A stretch of 64,000 nt of DNA from Puffinus mauretanicus (lineage: Eukaryota; Chordata; Aves; Procellariiformes; Procellariidae). Of this stretch, positions 10,001 through 22,900 are shown piece after piece (positions within the stretch are counted from its first letter, which is position 1; each line of letters begins with the position of its first letter). A program made the translations under genes and the position numbers. Under the pieces are notes generated by a model, which saw nothing but the letters and a program-made list of their open reading frames with translations, did no database searches and was not told the origin of the DNA. The stretch is from the NCBI GenBank assembly GCA_023333565.1, contig JAJKFH010000052.1:1-64000 (forward strand), read 5' to 3'.

Positions 10001-13000
10001 CATTGCATTCAGCTCTCGGGATTAGTTTCCCATCTGTCCATCTGCATTGCAGCACAAAATTAGAAAGCAGTCCTTCCAGCATGCAACTCTGCCCTGCATT
10101 TCCCCGACTGAGTTATTCAATCCTGAAATTGTCAATTTTGTCATCTTCTCAACTCTTCTTCCCAACCAACAAAATATATGTGAAAAGGAACTGGCTGCAG
10201 GCCGTAAAAATATAACTGCAAGTACTGAATGAAAGCTGAGCTGAGCTTCCCGGTCTTTTCACAGCTTTCTTGCCAAACTCTTTGGCCTCACTGGATCTCA
10301 GTTCTCTATGGGAGAAGGAGCCTGTAAAAGCCGCACAGAAGCATTAGCTGGCAAGGGCAGAGTAGCCTTCCCTCCCCTCAGCTGCAGGTTTTGTTACCCC
10401 CTCTTTGGCATCCACAGTGGTGTACTCAGCTGAGTCGAGCTGAGAACGGTGGGAGAGAAGTTAAGTCTAAGGACTGGAGTCACAGGTGGCAACAGAAGCC
10501 TTGGTACTCCAGGCTTTTTTTGTTGCCTCTTTTTTGAGGTAAGCGAAGCTTACCTCCTGCTTTCAGGGGAATTAAACTCCTCTTCCTTCCAGCCTTTGCC
10601 TGCCTCTGTGGCACACTCAGGAGATGGCTGTCGCTGTATAGGGACACGTGACCCAGCAGGGACCCTGTTTTGCTCCAGTTGTGACTGCGCTTCTAAAGTT
10701 ACCCCCAACACTAAAGTGGAGGAAAGTGCCACCTTTTCCCTGAGGACTGCTGAGTAGCTGTTGGCAAGTCTTCTTCCTGAGCAACTTACTAATGTGGTTT
10801 GCAGAGTTTTGGTAACAAGATGTGGGGGGGACCAGATGGAACGCTGCTTCTGTTTTTCCAGCAGTCATACCTCCTGGTCCTTTGCAGCCTGGTCAGTCTT
10901 CATGTTAGGCGCTGAAGCACGGCCTATCTGCTGATAAAGTATTTTGGTTGCGTTAACCCATGTATCTCAGCCACTTAACTTCTTACAGTTATTCTGATGA
11001 AGCACAGACCTTTTAGAAGTCAGCTCACCTGTGGCTTTCTCATCGCTCCACCAACACTGACTCTGGTATCATCTTTGATTTCCAGTTTGCAGATTCTGAA
11101 AAGTAAAACCCTCTTTCCATCTTGTTCCCTGCCCACTAAACTTGCCACCTGTCAGCTCTTACCTTACACAGTCAGAATGCTCTCAAGGACTGGGACAGAC
11201 TTGGCTCTCTGTACTGCCTCAGTATGATGGAGTCCTGATTCTCTATTGAATTTCCTCACTGACTGGATAAATTCCATAGCTTGTGTAATGTAGGAGGTCT
11301 GGAACAGACATTCCCAGATGTTTTGGGTCATGAGTGAATGCAAGCAGCCAGCCACTGTTCCCTTTAAATTTGGAATGCGAACTGTATTCAATGATGGTAT
11401 ACCCAGTTTCATGGGGCTGGTGTGAATCACTTACCTGCATCCTTCTGACTGCCAGTGGGCTGCAGAGCATAGCTGGGAGTGCCAATGAGATGATCTAATT
11501 GTCCCATCTGGTTTTAAAATCTAGTGAGTGAGACGTATAGGCATTACTTTAACTTTCATAGTCGTGCCTGATACGTTTAAGCAGCACAGAGGCTACTTCA
11601 AAGAGCCTTCAGAATGTCTTTTGTGTGGTAATAAATTAGTAAGAATACAGTAAATAATGTGGAACAGGAATATTTACAGAGTATATATTTTCCCCCAAAC
11701 CTCTGAAAGGCTCGGTAAGAGAGGAGTATCCCTGCTGCTCACTGAGATACAGCTCCCTGAGACAGACGCAGCAGATGTTTAACAAGCTTTAACAGCCCCC
11801 AGACAATAATTCAGGACCAGGTCTGAGGGGTACTGTGTACAATGGAAGGCAATACTGGGAATTTTAGAATGTCAGAAGAGGGTCATTTCCAAATGGTAGG
11901 TGGGCCAAAATAGAAGTAGTGACAGTGTCCAAAAAGTGCCAGTGCAAGCTCCTTGCTTCTGTGTTTTGTCCAAATGATGGTGCCTCTATTGACGCAAACC
12001 TGTGCAGATTCAACAGGGGCTGTTCTCAGAGAGGAGCATGATGCCAGATTAATGGCTGCTTGCTCCAGAGTTTGGCATTTTTCATGTTGGCTCAGCTTGG
12101 TTTGGCTTGCATTTTCATCGTTACTCTGATTACATTCCCAATTGGGTCAGTAGGTACCATTGGAAAGAAATAATTTGCATTCTTCACCATGGCGTAATTC
12201 ACAGATTCCTGACTTTTAGGTTGTAGTCTTCTGTGCGAGATAAGGAACAGGGGAGGAAGAGGGCATGGAAGATCATTTCATTCGGACTTTAATTCGCACC
12301 TTCCCAAGATGCGGGCTTTGTTTCTAAGTTTGTTGGCTGCTGCAGAGCTGCTCGAGGGAGATGACCAGATGTCTGCGTTTTGCCTCTACTGTCTGGAATA
12401 CAGGATGGTACCCTGTGTCCTGCTGAAAATTTCTAAGGCTATTTTTTTTCCTGAGTTTTATTTGGGTCACAAGACTTTCCTTGTCTCTCCCTTTCAGTGA
12501 TATCCAGACCAAGGCAGAGCCTTAGTAGACCGGGAGCAATCCTGCACCCATGACACCTAAAAGGGATGTGCCACCATAGTCCGCGGGATGCTTCTTCTGT
12601 TACAAGCTCCTTAAAGAAACCTAAGCGGTGAGTTTTCTCAAAGCGAATATTTTCCATAGGTGAATATCACAGCCTGACTGTCTGTACTGTTTTATATATC
12701 TAGTTCCTAGAGTTCATTTTCCTTCTCATTCAGCTATTCACTATGTGAGAGATGCTCTCTACTCCTGTTAGACAGCGCTATAAAGATATCTGGAGTTAAA
12801 ATCTCACCCACCAAAGGCTGAAAAACAAACCGTTAATTGCAGTTGCTCTCATGAGAAATGGCTTTTCTCTCTCTCTCCTCCCTCTCTCTTCCCTCTCTCT
12901 CCCCTCTCGTCTCTCTTCTTTTTTAAACTAGGCAGTGCAGTTGCAATTCTTGCATTTAGCTGGTTGATTGTAGCTCAAATTGCGGATTTTACTTCTCTCT

Positions 13001-15798
13001 GCTTTACTTTGATCACTTTGTCATCTCACGATGCTAGAAATATGCCATCTCTTACTCTCAAATGCTATGCTCTCAGGCATTTGCATTCCATTCCGTTCTC
13101 CATAGATGCTTATGCTGTACACCTCACCATATTGGGTGCCTTCCAGTGGTGCACCAAGTGAGGTGGTTAACATCTGTCACTCTTTCTTTTTGAACTCCTC
13201 ACCTTCCCTGGGGAAGAAGAGTGTGCCATGGAAATTTTGCTTTTGTAGAATGTTTTGTCTCTGGACTTTTTCTTGGGAAGATTTAGTGTTATTTATTTTG
13301 GTGTGCTTTTTCTGCATCTCTAGGTTAGGGGAGATGCATTCAGAAGAATGCAACTTGTTCTTGGAAGGGCAGGAGAAGAGATGAGTGGTGATCCTAGTTT
13401 CAGGAGTGTGATCGAGAGCATTGGGAAGGCTCATTTCATAGATTTGAATCAGCCTGTAAGAAAGGCTGATTTTTAAAGCAAGAAAACGATCTACTGGTCA
13501 TCTTGACCGGTGATTCACAGTACTCAGAAAATGTAATGCCTCAGATGTGGCAAACACTAAGTGCTATACAGCCTCTGGATTGGACTGGGAGATTAAAATT
13601 AATGACTTTGAACGTGTGGGTTGGGAATGCTGTGGAGAGACAGAGAGAGAGGTCAGTTTGATCTGTGGGGAAAGCAGGAGTTGCTTCCAAAATTTGAGTG
13701 TGGGTCAGGGCATACATTTGAAAGTTGAGCTGTGTAGTGTTCTGTCTGATTCCTTCTAGATTACAATAACAAAGACAGTGAGTATGATATGAATCTTGAA
13801 AAATATTTTAATATGCAATGATATTTTGATTAGGTTGAGGAGCTTTTTGGCACATGTGTACTGTAGTCAGTATCTACCTTCCCAGGCTTTGCATGGTCCT
13901 CTAGATGTAGTTGTAAGCGGCATTATTTATATTTAGGCTTGGGTGCATCATTTAAAAGTTTACATCTCCCTAGGTGTCTCTGTCTTGTTGACAAAGTGAG
14001 AGGTTCCTCCAGAGAGCCGTTCAGAGTACCGAGATTTACCCCAAATGTAGCCATCTTAAATGCTTTTGTAGGTGCTGTGTGACTATAATTCACAGGCTTC
14101 TGGCTTTCTCTTTATCTTATTCTGTTACTGAAGCTACCCCTTCAGCATTCAGGTTTCTCACGGCTTCTCTGGGTTTAAGTGTTTAGAAAGCATTTCATTT
14201 AGCCATCTGCTCAAGGCAGTATGCTGCAACTTGGAAAGTCATTCATGCTTGGTGTTAATAGATTTTGGTTTTTCCATTGATGTGGGGAACATTAGGTACG
14301 GATTCCTTTCAGCAGACATGGATGGAGCAGATCCAGAATTCTGGGAAAATGTTTCAAAGTCGATTTGGTTTTGGTAGGATTCTATTGAAAGTGCTAAAGA
14401 TGACCTAAATTGCTAGGGGTGGACCATAGGTGCAGAATTGAAGGGACGCTAACCTCTAGCAGGGAAAAGAGGAAGCGATAGATGAGCAGGAACAACACAT
14501 TTGATAGGAGTTTGAATGACTTGACCGAGGTTACATACCAAACTCACAGCAGAGTTGGAACAAGAATCAAAGGTACCAATTTCTTCTGCAACATCTTCAT
14601 CTTGGGACCTTCACCCATTCATTTCAATGCTCCAGTGAGGTGCTATGCAGGTCAGAAGTGGGGGTTAAGAGAGACTTGGTTAATTACTTGTTCACCAGAA
14701 TCTCTTTGCTTAGGCACATCCGTTCAGAGTAAACCCTTCTAATCAATGGCCTTCTGATCGCAGTGTTTCTCACTGATTGTTGTGAAAAGCATGCACAGCG
14801 ATACTGTGGTTCTAAGTTGCAGTGGGCATCTTGTTACAAAGCTTGCTGCTTTGTAAATATGTGGAATCATCGTACTGGTAATAGCACCATCCGTCCATTT
14901 CCTGCCCCCTTCCCTCCCCCTTCTTGGCTGTTTGTATGTTTATATTTGGTGAAAATAATACCCCTTTGCCATAAAGAGCGCAATGTCCAAGCTGCAACTC
15001 GCATTACCGCATTTTGTTTGCTCCTGCTGTCCCACAGCCCCTGCAGGTCATAATTTACTGTGGGTGTCATCACAGAACAACCTTGCTGTCCCTGTTATTG
15101 TTATTGGGTCCAGAAAGATGAGTTGCTGACCTTTCTCAAGCGCTATTTCTGTTGAATACTAAAAACCTTCAGAACAAAGTTGCGTGTTTCTTAGTGGTAC
15201 AAGCCAGATTCTTTATCTGCCTGTGAGCTTTCTGAATCTTAGCGCATCTGTGAAGGTAGCTCTAGGTATTTCAAAGGAGAGCCTAGCTTACTCTGCATAT
15301 ACTCTGAGGAACGGTAAGCTTCAGACCCTGACTACTAATACTAAGTACTACTGGTTAATCACATTCACCTAGCTTCCAGTTTGCTTGTAACAGAAGAGTG
15401 AGCTCACCTCTGCTTGCGAGCTCCCACGTAGAAAGCGTACTGCTGACCACCACGTAGACTGCCTACTGTTGGTGTGGGCAGCCCAATGCTGGCCTATGCT
15501 GTAAGGAGCTCATTAGGAATGCAATAGGAGGGCTGGAATAAAGGTGTTGTGTATTCCACTGGTTTCAGGATAACAGTTGCCAAATGCCTGGTATTCTGCT
15601 CTGCATCTCAACTCTTTTGGGTATTACTTGCAATGCTAATTTGGAGCAAAGCTCCCAAGCTGTACCAAGCCATACAGGATATAGGTAAAGGAACTGCCAG
15701 TTCCACAATCCTGCAGATTATGGAAGAAAACCCCACCTTTCTAAATACATCATGGGGTATGGGGGGGTGAAATTTCTGGAAAGATTTGATGTTGATGT
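7001..15798. other. Gene-poor intergenic DNA
   Basis: Only short ORFs are present, none with a recognisable domain. 7276-7497 is lysine-rich on plus and hydrophobic on minus, which reflects A-rich composition. A pyrimidine (CT) tract lies at about 12864-12924. No exon with convincing splice sites and a familiar protein sequence was found by eye; untranslated or very short exons cannot be excluded. Confidence 0.4.
12864..12924. repeat. CT-rich simple repeat
   Basis: A run of TCTCTC/CCCTCT pyrimidine sequence on the plus strand. Confidence 0.8.
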
Positions 15799-16767
15799 TC
15801 AGAAGATTGTGGCTGAGTGTTTCCCTGCTTTTCCATCATCCCTTTCTAAACGACCTGACTTCCGCTTCAAAGATTTCTTCTTCTGTACAGGGGTGACGGA
15901 TACCAGCAGGGGTTGGTCCTCTGGTTTAGCTGTAGTATCTGTTGCTGGGATTTGGGTAGCTGCAGTGCTTGTCATGGGGGTTGGAGTAACTGCAGTGACT
16001 GTTGCCAGGGTTTGAGTGGCTGCAGTGCCTGTCGCGGGGATTGGCGAAGCTACGGTGACTGTTGCCAGGCTTTGAGTAGCCACAGTGGTTGTCGTGGGGG
16101 TTGAAGTAGCCGCAGTGCCTGTCGTGGGGGTTTGAGCAGCCATCGTGTCTGTTGCCGGCGTTGATCTCCTGCTGCCCGCCGCCCCCGGGACCCGCCGCTC
16201 CGCCCGCCCCGACGAGGCACCACCGTTCGCCTTCCCTCTTTTCTTGTTCCTGAGGGTTGATCTCTGGACAGTATTCCTGAATAGTTGTTTAAACAAGGCC
16301 TGAACCACATTCAGGAGACATAGCAATATGAACACACTTGTTTGAACATCCCAAGGATATTCAGAATTCTCAGGGAATATTGTGGACATCTTCGTGAAGA
16401 GGACAGAAGAAAAAGGAGTTTCTGAAGATATGGAAGGGAAGATGAACAAGTGGGAGAAAGTGTTCCATCCTGTCTTCCCCTTAAATTCATTCTCTGAGGA
16501 GAAAAAAGTGTAATTACTAATAGTTTCTAAGAGGTGGTTCCCGAGGTACAGAGATGATGGCAGTGCCAAGTACAGATACCAGATTAGACTTAAAACCAAT
16601 GATTTTATCACCTCATAAAACAGCAGCAAAATGATGATCTTGGCCCAGTTCCAAATAATGATAAACAGTACAAAACGGAACACATACTGCAAGCAAGGTA
16701 TTACATAACCCAACATTGAGAGCCAGCCCCACAACTTTGAGAGCCAATAAATCAACGTTGTGACCAA
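15799..16767 (-). CDS. Retroviral leader/gag-type ORF with membrane segments and a 10-residue T/A/P repeat
   Basis: An uninterrupted 322-residue ORF, 69 bp inside the primer-binding site of the retroviral remnant. Residues 1-75 are very hydrophobic (several potential membrane helices, e.g. around 29-50 and 55-75), and another hydrophobic stretch lies at 142-160. Residues 165-205 are basic and G/S-rich. Residues 208-280 form seven imperfect 10-residue repeats of the type TAATQTPATV. A basic stretch, VQKKKSLKRKSGRLERDDGK, follows. From general familiarity with avian retroviral elements I believe this region begins a longer gag-type polyprotein. Here the frame ends just after the basic stretch, which I read as truncation. 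Function is unknown; membrane topology is inferred from hydrophobicity only. Confidence 0.7.
   Translation of the reverse strand: MVTTLIYWLSKLWGWLSMLGYVIPCLQYVFRFVLFIIIWNWAKIIILLLFYEVIKSLVLSLIWYLYLALPSSLYLGNHLLETISNYTFFSSENEFKGKTGWNTFSHLFIFPSISSETPFSSVLFTKMSTIFPENSEYPWDVQTSVFILLCLLNVVQALFKQLFRNTVQRSTLRNKKRGKANGGASSGRAERRVPGAAGSRRSTPATDTMAAQTPTTGTAATSTPTTTTVATQSLATVTVASPIPATGTAATQTLATVTAVTPTPMTSTAATQIPATDTTAKPEDQPLLVSVTPVQKKKSLKRKSGRLERDDGKAGKHSATIF
15928..16146 (-). repeat. 30-bp coding minisatellite inside the retroviral ORF
   Basis: Seven units of 30 bp, plus-strand form like GCAGTGCCTGTCGTGGGGGT, encode the 10-residue Thr/Ala/Pro repeat. The length keeps the reading frame open. Confidence 0.8.
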
Positions 16768-16836
16768 TCAATATAATGAATGCTTGTAACAATCTTGAAC
16801 ACACTTTGGTCAGATCTATCGTTATCTCAACCCTTC

Positions 16837-16856
16837 GAGCCCCACGTTGGGCGCCA
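16837..16856 (-). other. Retroviral primer-binding site, tRNA-Lys type
   Basis: The plus strand carries GCCCCACGTTGGGCGCCA, which is the 3' end of vertebrate tRNA-Lys1,2 including CCA. The minus strand is therefore the complementary primer site TGGCGCCCAACGTGGGGC. It lies 8 bp inside the LTR edge, as expected for a provirus in minus orientation. Confidence 0.85.
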
Positions 16857-16864
16857 AAAAGGAC

Positions 16865-17370
16865 TGTCGTGGTTTAACCTGGCAGGCAGCCAAATACCAC
16901 GCAGCTGCTCGCTCACTCCCCCTGACCCCCCAGTGGGACGGGGAGAGAATCGGCAGGGTGAGAGTGAGAAAAACTCGTGGGTTGAGATAAAGACAGTTTA
17001 ATAGAACAGAAAAGGGAAAATAATAATAATAATGATAGAATATACAAGATGAGTGATGCACAATGCAATTGCTCACCACCCATGCTGACCGATAACCAAG
17101 TAGCGATCGGTACTTCCTGGATCATGCCTACCATTCATATACTGAGCATGACGTCACATGGTATGGAATACTCCATTGGCCAGCTGGGCTAGCTGTCCTG
17201 GCTGTGTTCCCTCCTCCCAGTCTAGCTTGGTAGTGGAGGGTAGTTGTCCTTGACAAGATACTTGGCAACAACTGAAAACATCAGTGTGTTATCAACATTC
17301 TTCTCATACTGAATCCAAAACACAGCACTAGGAAGAAATTTAACTCTATCCCAGCCGAAACCAGGATACA
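16865..17370 (-). mobile_element. 5' LTR of the retroviral remnant
   Basis: About 506 bp, bounded by TG...CA ends (plus-strand TGTCGTGG to CAGGATACA). The minus strand holds ATTAAA in the U3/R region (plus-strand ACAGTTTAATAG), the probable poly(A) signal. A complete CRE/ATF palindrome TGACGTCA lies at 17149-17156. An AATAATAAT run at about 17019 is a local expansion. The LTR resembles the copy at 5546 more than those at 44198 and 62236, which share a longer GCAAGCAAAGCAAAACAAGG segment. Confidence 0.9.
17149..17156. promoter_or_regulatory. CRE/ATF palindrome in the LTR
   Basis: A perfect TGACGTCA. The equivalent place in the other LTR copies reads ATGATATC or ATGACATC, so the full site is specific to this copy in this window. 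Confidence 0.6.
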
Positions 17371-18710
17371 TGGGAAAGTTTAAAACCAGAAGCATGAAGG
17401 GTCCCCATATTTTATCTGATTTTAGGGTGAAGGATGAGGAAGTCATATTAGTTTAATTCCATTGGGGAAGTCTCAAATATTTCTTTGCTGAGGGATGTAT
17501 CTTAGGGCAGCGAGAAAGAGACAGATGGATAGGGGCACTTCCCCAGCTTCCTCCTTTCACAGCTGTCAGGGCACACGCTGAAGCAGCATGGAGGCAAAGC
17601 TCAGGCCTGATGCTAGAGGACTAAATGGGAAGTGTACAAAGCTGAGTCCTTGTCCAGCAGCTTAACCACTGGTGCTGTAGGCAGATCACTTCATAAAATG
17701 CCTCCCTTTCTGTCCTGTCTGTAAAATGAGGATAAAAATACTGGCTTTCTTAAAGGATTTAGTGATCTACTCACAGGAAGAGGTATATGTATCTAAGGAA
17801 TCAAGGATTAATTTGGTTCTATATGAAATGAGTTGAAGCAAGGTCATGGGCGAGCACGCTGCTGCTTCCGCATCTCTGTTCATCGCTCTGATGTTAATGC
17901 CTCACCATGGTCCAGCTAGCCTGTCCAGTGCTTCTAGGCTAGTGCCTTCCAGTTGCTTGCACTAGCACTTGGGTAGTGCCTAAGAGATGCTTATCAACAG
18001 TTGGGATCAAAGGTTTTTGATGAAGCAGAACACAAATGAGAAGAGAATACTTTTCTCTGCCTCTTTTTGTGAACGTTCTTGTAAGCCTAGATAAAGAACA
18101 CCTTTCTTTGTTACTCATTTATTGGCCCATATGAGAGGATAACAGTCCTCTTTTATAGAATTGTTTTGGGTTTTTTTTTCACTCCCATGCAAGGCTCGTG
18201 ACAGTGCTGAAGGTCATGAGTTTAAACCACCTTGATGACCTATGGGGGGAACCATTATGCTTAGGCAAAAGGTGATTACTCCCTAGTGTGAAATGCACAG
18301 ATAGGCTGTTCAAATAGTTGGTAAAAGCTGGGAACCGTTACTCAAATAGTTGCCTGAGGAAGAGGGAGATGGTTTCTAGTTGCTTCCATTTTTCAATGTT
18401 GAATTCTGTGCACTCCCAGATAAATCAGTGTCCAGTGTCACCCAAGCCCCAGCCTTTGAATGCCAGCCGTCATGGAGGACCAAACTCTGTATGTGCCCAG
18501 CCAGGTAACTCAAGGCACGATGATAGGTATGCGATGGCCATGGCTTGTTCTCTTTCTGTCTATACAAATGCACCCTCCTGCCGCCCCCCAAAATAACTTC
18601 CTGCTTAGTTTGGTCTGTCAGTTAACCAGCCAGCATTCCCAGTAGCTGGATAAAGGCCATCTGGACACCGATTGGCTCTCCATGTTCCAGATCATAATCT
18701 GTGAAGTGTC

Positions 18711-18742
18711 CAGTATTTATGGTACTGTGACCATAAATACTG
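18711..18742. repeat. Perfect 13-bp inverted repeat with 6-nt loop
   Basis: CAGTATTTATGGT at 18711-18723 pairs with ACCATAAATACTG at 18730-18742 around ACTGTG. The stem does not extend outward, so it is too short for a typical microRNA precursor. Confidence 0.7.
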
Positions 18743-19870
18743 TGACCAGCACTGATGTGGAAGCTCTCTCAGAGTTACCTGTGTGCTTATATCATCAGCA
18801 TGCTATATCCTGTTATACTGCAGATGCCTGGGGGAGTGACTCTGCACTGAATGTGAATATTTTTAGTTTCAGTAACTTCAGACTGTCTAGGACAGTTGGT
18901 GCTGGCTAGAGATTAGCTCTTACTTCTTTATGTATGCTTGAACTACACTAAAGTCAAGGTCTTACGATTCATCCAAATACCACTGTCATCAATGGGAGTC
19001 AGTCCTTTATTTTGTCTGTATCAAACAATGCAGTTAAGCAGAGGAATGGAGTTCAATGTTGGAGAAGCAGAACTTTGTGAAGGGTCTGGATGTAATTGTT
19101 GCACGTGAGAGGTGAAACAAGGAATGCTAGCGTAATATCAGTGCGTTTGTACTGCCTTAAGTAACAGGAAACTCGGGTTCGTTCTTATAGCGGGTTTGCA
19201 TTAAATAGATAGGTGTATTGTGAGAAGTAGTCTAGCATTGTTTTACTTCACTGGTAATACAGTTTAAGAATTTAAGAGAGGGTAATCACCTTGAGATTGT
19301 AGCTCACCACTGCCCCCCTTTTATTGTTTCAACAGCTGGTTTCTGGCAATATACTGAAGTGGCCTTTAAGTTTAATATCTACCATAATGTTTTACATGTT
19401 TTCAGTGCCAAAGTTTGTATGTCCAAATGATGCTCTGGTATCCTTATTATTATAGTGGCTTGCTATAGCTGAAACATAGTCTCCCTGCTTGGTCCTCACT
19501 AGTTCCATGACTGCAAATTTATAAGCAGCTGAGATGGCTTACTTTTTAGCTCAGAATTCCCTGAACAACAATAAAGAGAGAACAGAGCTAGTGAATTAGA
19601 GCATGTTTAGCTATTTATGAAGGGTCGCATATGAAGCCAGAGTTGGAGGCAATGGCTCGATGGAAACAAAATGTGACTCCATTGAGGTCAAAGCAGTTAC
19701 ATCAGGATTCATCTGTAGCCCCCATTTATTTTTAGTTTTCATGTTAACATTCCTTCTTATGTACTTATAGCATGCCCCTCCCAATATTCTCCTCACCCAC
19801 TCAGTTTCCCTGTCCTTTCTCATGGCAGAGTGTTGGGGCTCTGGTTTAACTTATGGTCAGATATTTAAAA

Positions 19871-19921
19871 CAAACAAAGAAGCAAGCAAGCAAGCAAGCA
19901 AACAAACAAACAAACAAATAA
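19871..19921. repeat. (AAGC)n/(AAAC)n simple repeat
   Basis: Four-base repeats AAGC then AAAC, directly visible on the plus strand. Confidence 0.85.
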
Positions 19922-22900
19922 CAAACCAAAAGACACCTAACTGCCATTGCTGTCGGCAGAAGTTGGCTGGGAAAACGTCCTAATAAATCCAGTACTTAGA
20001 ATGTGCAATCAAATCTTCAAAATCAAGACCAAGACCTGCATTCTGATTATAGAGACATAACTGTAAATCTCAAGTAACTCTGCAGGAATTAGAATAACTC
20101 CACATTTACCCTAGTATTATAGCTGAGACTGGAATTTGCCCTGTTATCTTTTAAATTACCAGCATAGTATATGCATATTTACCTTGATTAGGAGCTTCAG
20201 ATCATTCCTTCCATTATGTTTAATGTGAATATGCAAGGTCTGGGTTCTGTCTTTGGCAGAGGTCTTCCCCAACCTTTCAGAAATCATATTACAAACATTA
20301 CATGGCTGCCCTTGGTAAATGTCTGACTCTATTGCCAATTGCTGGTACAGTGAGTGATTTAATAAACATTAACCGTGTCACCTATGTCACACAGGCCAAA
20401 ACACCACAGCAGCCAAGGGCTAAAATTCTGCTGTTGAAAGAAGAGAGATGATTGCTCTCTCTTCGGGACTGTATCAGATTTGTACAGGTTTGCCATAGGC
20501 TGTAAGCATGTTTTAACACTCGCGATCTCCCTCCAAAAGGAGACATAATGAAATCGGTTTGCTGTAGAACAAGAAAGAGAGGGACAGGTCATAGCAAGCT
20601 GGGAAGGATAACAAGCTAGAAAAGCAGAGCGTTCAGGAAAAAGGGAACCCCAGTTGGGAAAAGAGACAAGCTGATACACTGGTCAGGCCACTATCCAAAC
20701 AGTGGGAATTTTATGTGGTACACAGGAATGTGTTCGAGAGTTTGTTAAGGATGCTTGAGGAGCTCATCAACCAGCATTATCAGAGAGGAAAGCCACTATC
20801 AAGCCCTGGCTGATAAATGGTCAAAGACCCTAGAAGAATTCCATAATGGAAACTGGAGTAGTTTATGAAGTGTTTGGGGAATGCAGGGTGAGATAGTGGG
20901 GTACCTAGCAGTAGATTACACCCAAGGCATGAGCAAGAACAGCATGCTACTGGTCTCTTGACATTCCTGAAACTTCCCAGGTGCTTGGCAAAGATGTTTC
21001 TTAGAATGAAGACAAAAGCAGACTGCAATTAGCTTATTCGGGAACAAAGCACTGGCCATTGTAGCAGGAGTTTTGCATGTCTTTTCGCAACTCCACAGGG
21101 GGAGCTCCCCAGCCATGGAAGCATGCAGTGGTGTCCCAGCCTGATGGGATGCAGGATGCTAACCACGGAGCTGTCCCTTCTCATAGTGTTGGGCAACCCT
21201 GCTCCTTTCAAATGCAAAATCCAAAGGTCAATTACTACAGTAGCAAGTTTTCATCCTCTGTCCAGGGATTTGCTTGTGAGACCCTTGGCCTGGGTCACTC
21301 TCACAGTGCACCAGACCCCCGTAAGACTTGCAGTTACTTCTCCCTTTTGCCCACCTCTGCCCCAGTCTTGGAATTTCCAGTGGTGTCACCTCTGGCCTCC
21401 AGACAGGGTAAGCTGAGTGCTGTGGAAAATAATGACTAATAATAAGCGACATTGTAAGATGCTGTGCATGATGAAGCAGGTGCTAAGGAGGAGATGTGAT
21501 TAAGGAACTGGTTTTGGTGAAGTGACCATAGATTTTTTCCACTTCTTCTGTAACAGAGCACTTTGAGACAGGTGCAGACAAAAAATGTCCCATCGCTGAG
21601 GCCTTCCCCTTGGCTGGCAGTCCTGTGTAAGCTGGAGCTAGGCCAGAGTATCAGGTTGCCTTCTGACATGAAAAGCTAGAACTCTGATCTGGAAAGAATT
21701 GGAACTGCCCATGGAACGCTGTCAGACACACGATCAGACAGCGATTTGCTGAGGAGAGGATGATTGGGCCTCAGTGTTATCCGAGATCAGTATTGAGAAA
21801 ACAAAGTTTGCAGCCATGGTAGCAACTGCTGTCTCTTAAATGTTACCCTTTACAGGGCTTGGCACCCTGAAGTGTACCAGAGACTGTTAGTACTTCTGTG
21901 GTGAGTGAATGGCGCCAAGGGAACTGAAAGACCTTGCACAAATCAGGGAATGGCTGTTCCTTTTGCTGCCTGTGGATATATGTGATTGCACATATATCTG
22001 CAGGCACATGCCTTGTGCATACGCTCTTACTTTCTGCCATCATCATTTCAGTGTTGTGATAACTTCCAGTGCCAAGCAAGGATGACACAGAAGAGTTGCC
22101 TGTCAGTTATGTTAAACAACTGAGGACTCTTGGCTATTAGCCCACACAAAGTGATTGTTATCTTTAGCTGTTTTCAAATAAGCTTTGCAGATTAGAACTA
22201 ATGACCAAGATAAGTCACTAAGAACTAACTGATTTTTAATATTTAGAATGTTTATGCTTCCTTAGTTGCTAAAATCTTCTAATTTCGCATGCCATCAGGC
22301 TGTGAAACCTCACCTGAGCAGTGATTGTTCATGTGTGCTCAACTCATCCCATTTTAGAATCGGCTTCTGTTATTTAAACTATCCAAAGTCTTTCTACACC
22401 AAAGGCACCTCTTGAAATCCTTGTTGCATAAATTCTGGTGGATTACTTCGCTTTTAGATTAACCCATTTTAGTAGGTCGTGTTCTTTCAAGGTCTGAAAT
22501 GAGTATGACTTAAGACGAGCCTAGAAAGAACTTATTTTCAAGTGAGGATTCCCCAGCTCATGCTTCAGCTCACAGATGCACATGGGCACACCTACGCATG
22601 TTATATGGGCAAATGATACTAGTCACACAAAGACACATGCACGTTCCTGTCAGAGTCTGTAAGATGTAGTGAATGTTGACCAAATTTGCCATATAGCTCT
22701 GTTTATTCCATCATATTCATGTGATGGAATTTAGGGGTTTTTTCCTACCTTACAAACTCTCCCACCTTCTTGCTCCCCCAGATCTTCTGCCTGGGAACTT
22801 GATGTTAAAACACTACTGGAAGAATTTGCATGAAAGGCAGTCCTCTTGTTGTCCTGAATGACAAGACTGTAGTGGGAAAAGCGATGACTACTGAGGCAAG

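Larger units (their letters stand above)
15799..17370 (-). mobile_element. 5' part of an endogenous retrovirus (LTR, PBS, leader ORF), 3' part missing
   Basis: Read on the minus strand the order is LTR (17370-16865), primer-binding site (16856-16837), short leader, then a 322-codon ORF (16767-15799). No pol, env or second LTR follows within the window, so the insertion is truncated or rearranged near 15.8 kb. The tRNA-Lys-type primer site suggests a betaretrovirus-like (ERVK-type) lineage, but with no pol to compare this stays an inference. The element is a relic and cannot produce particles from what is present here. Confidence 0.85.
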
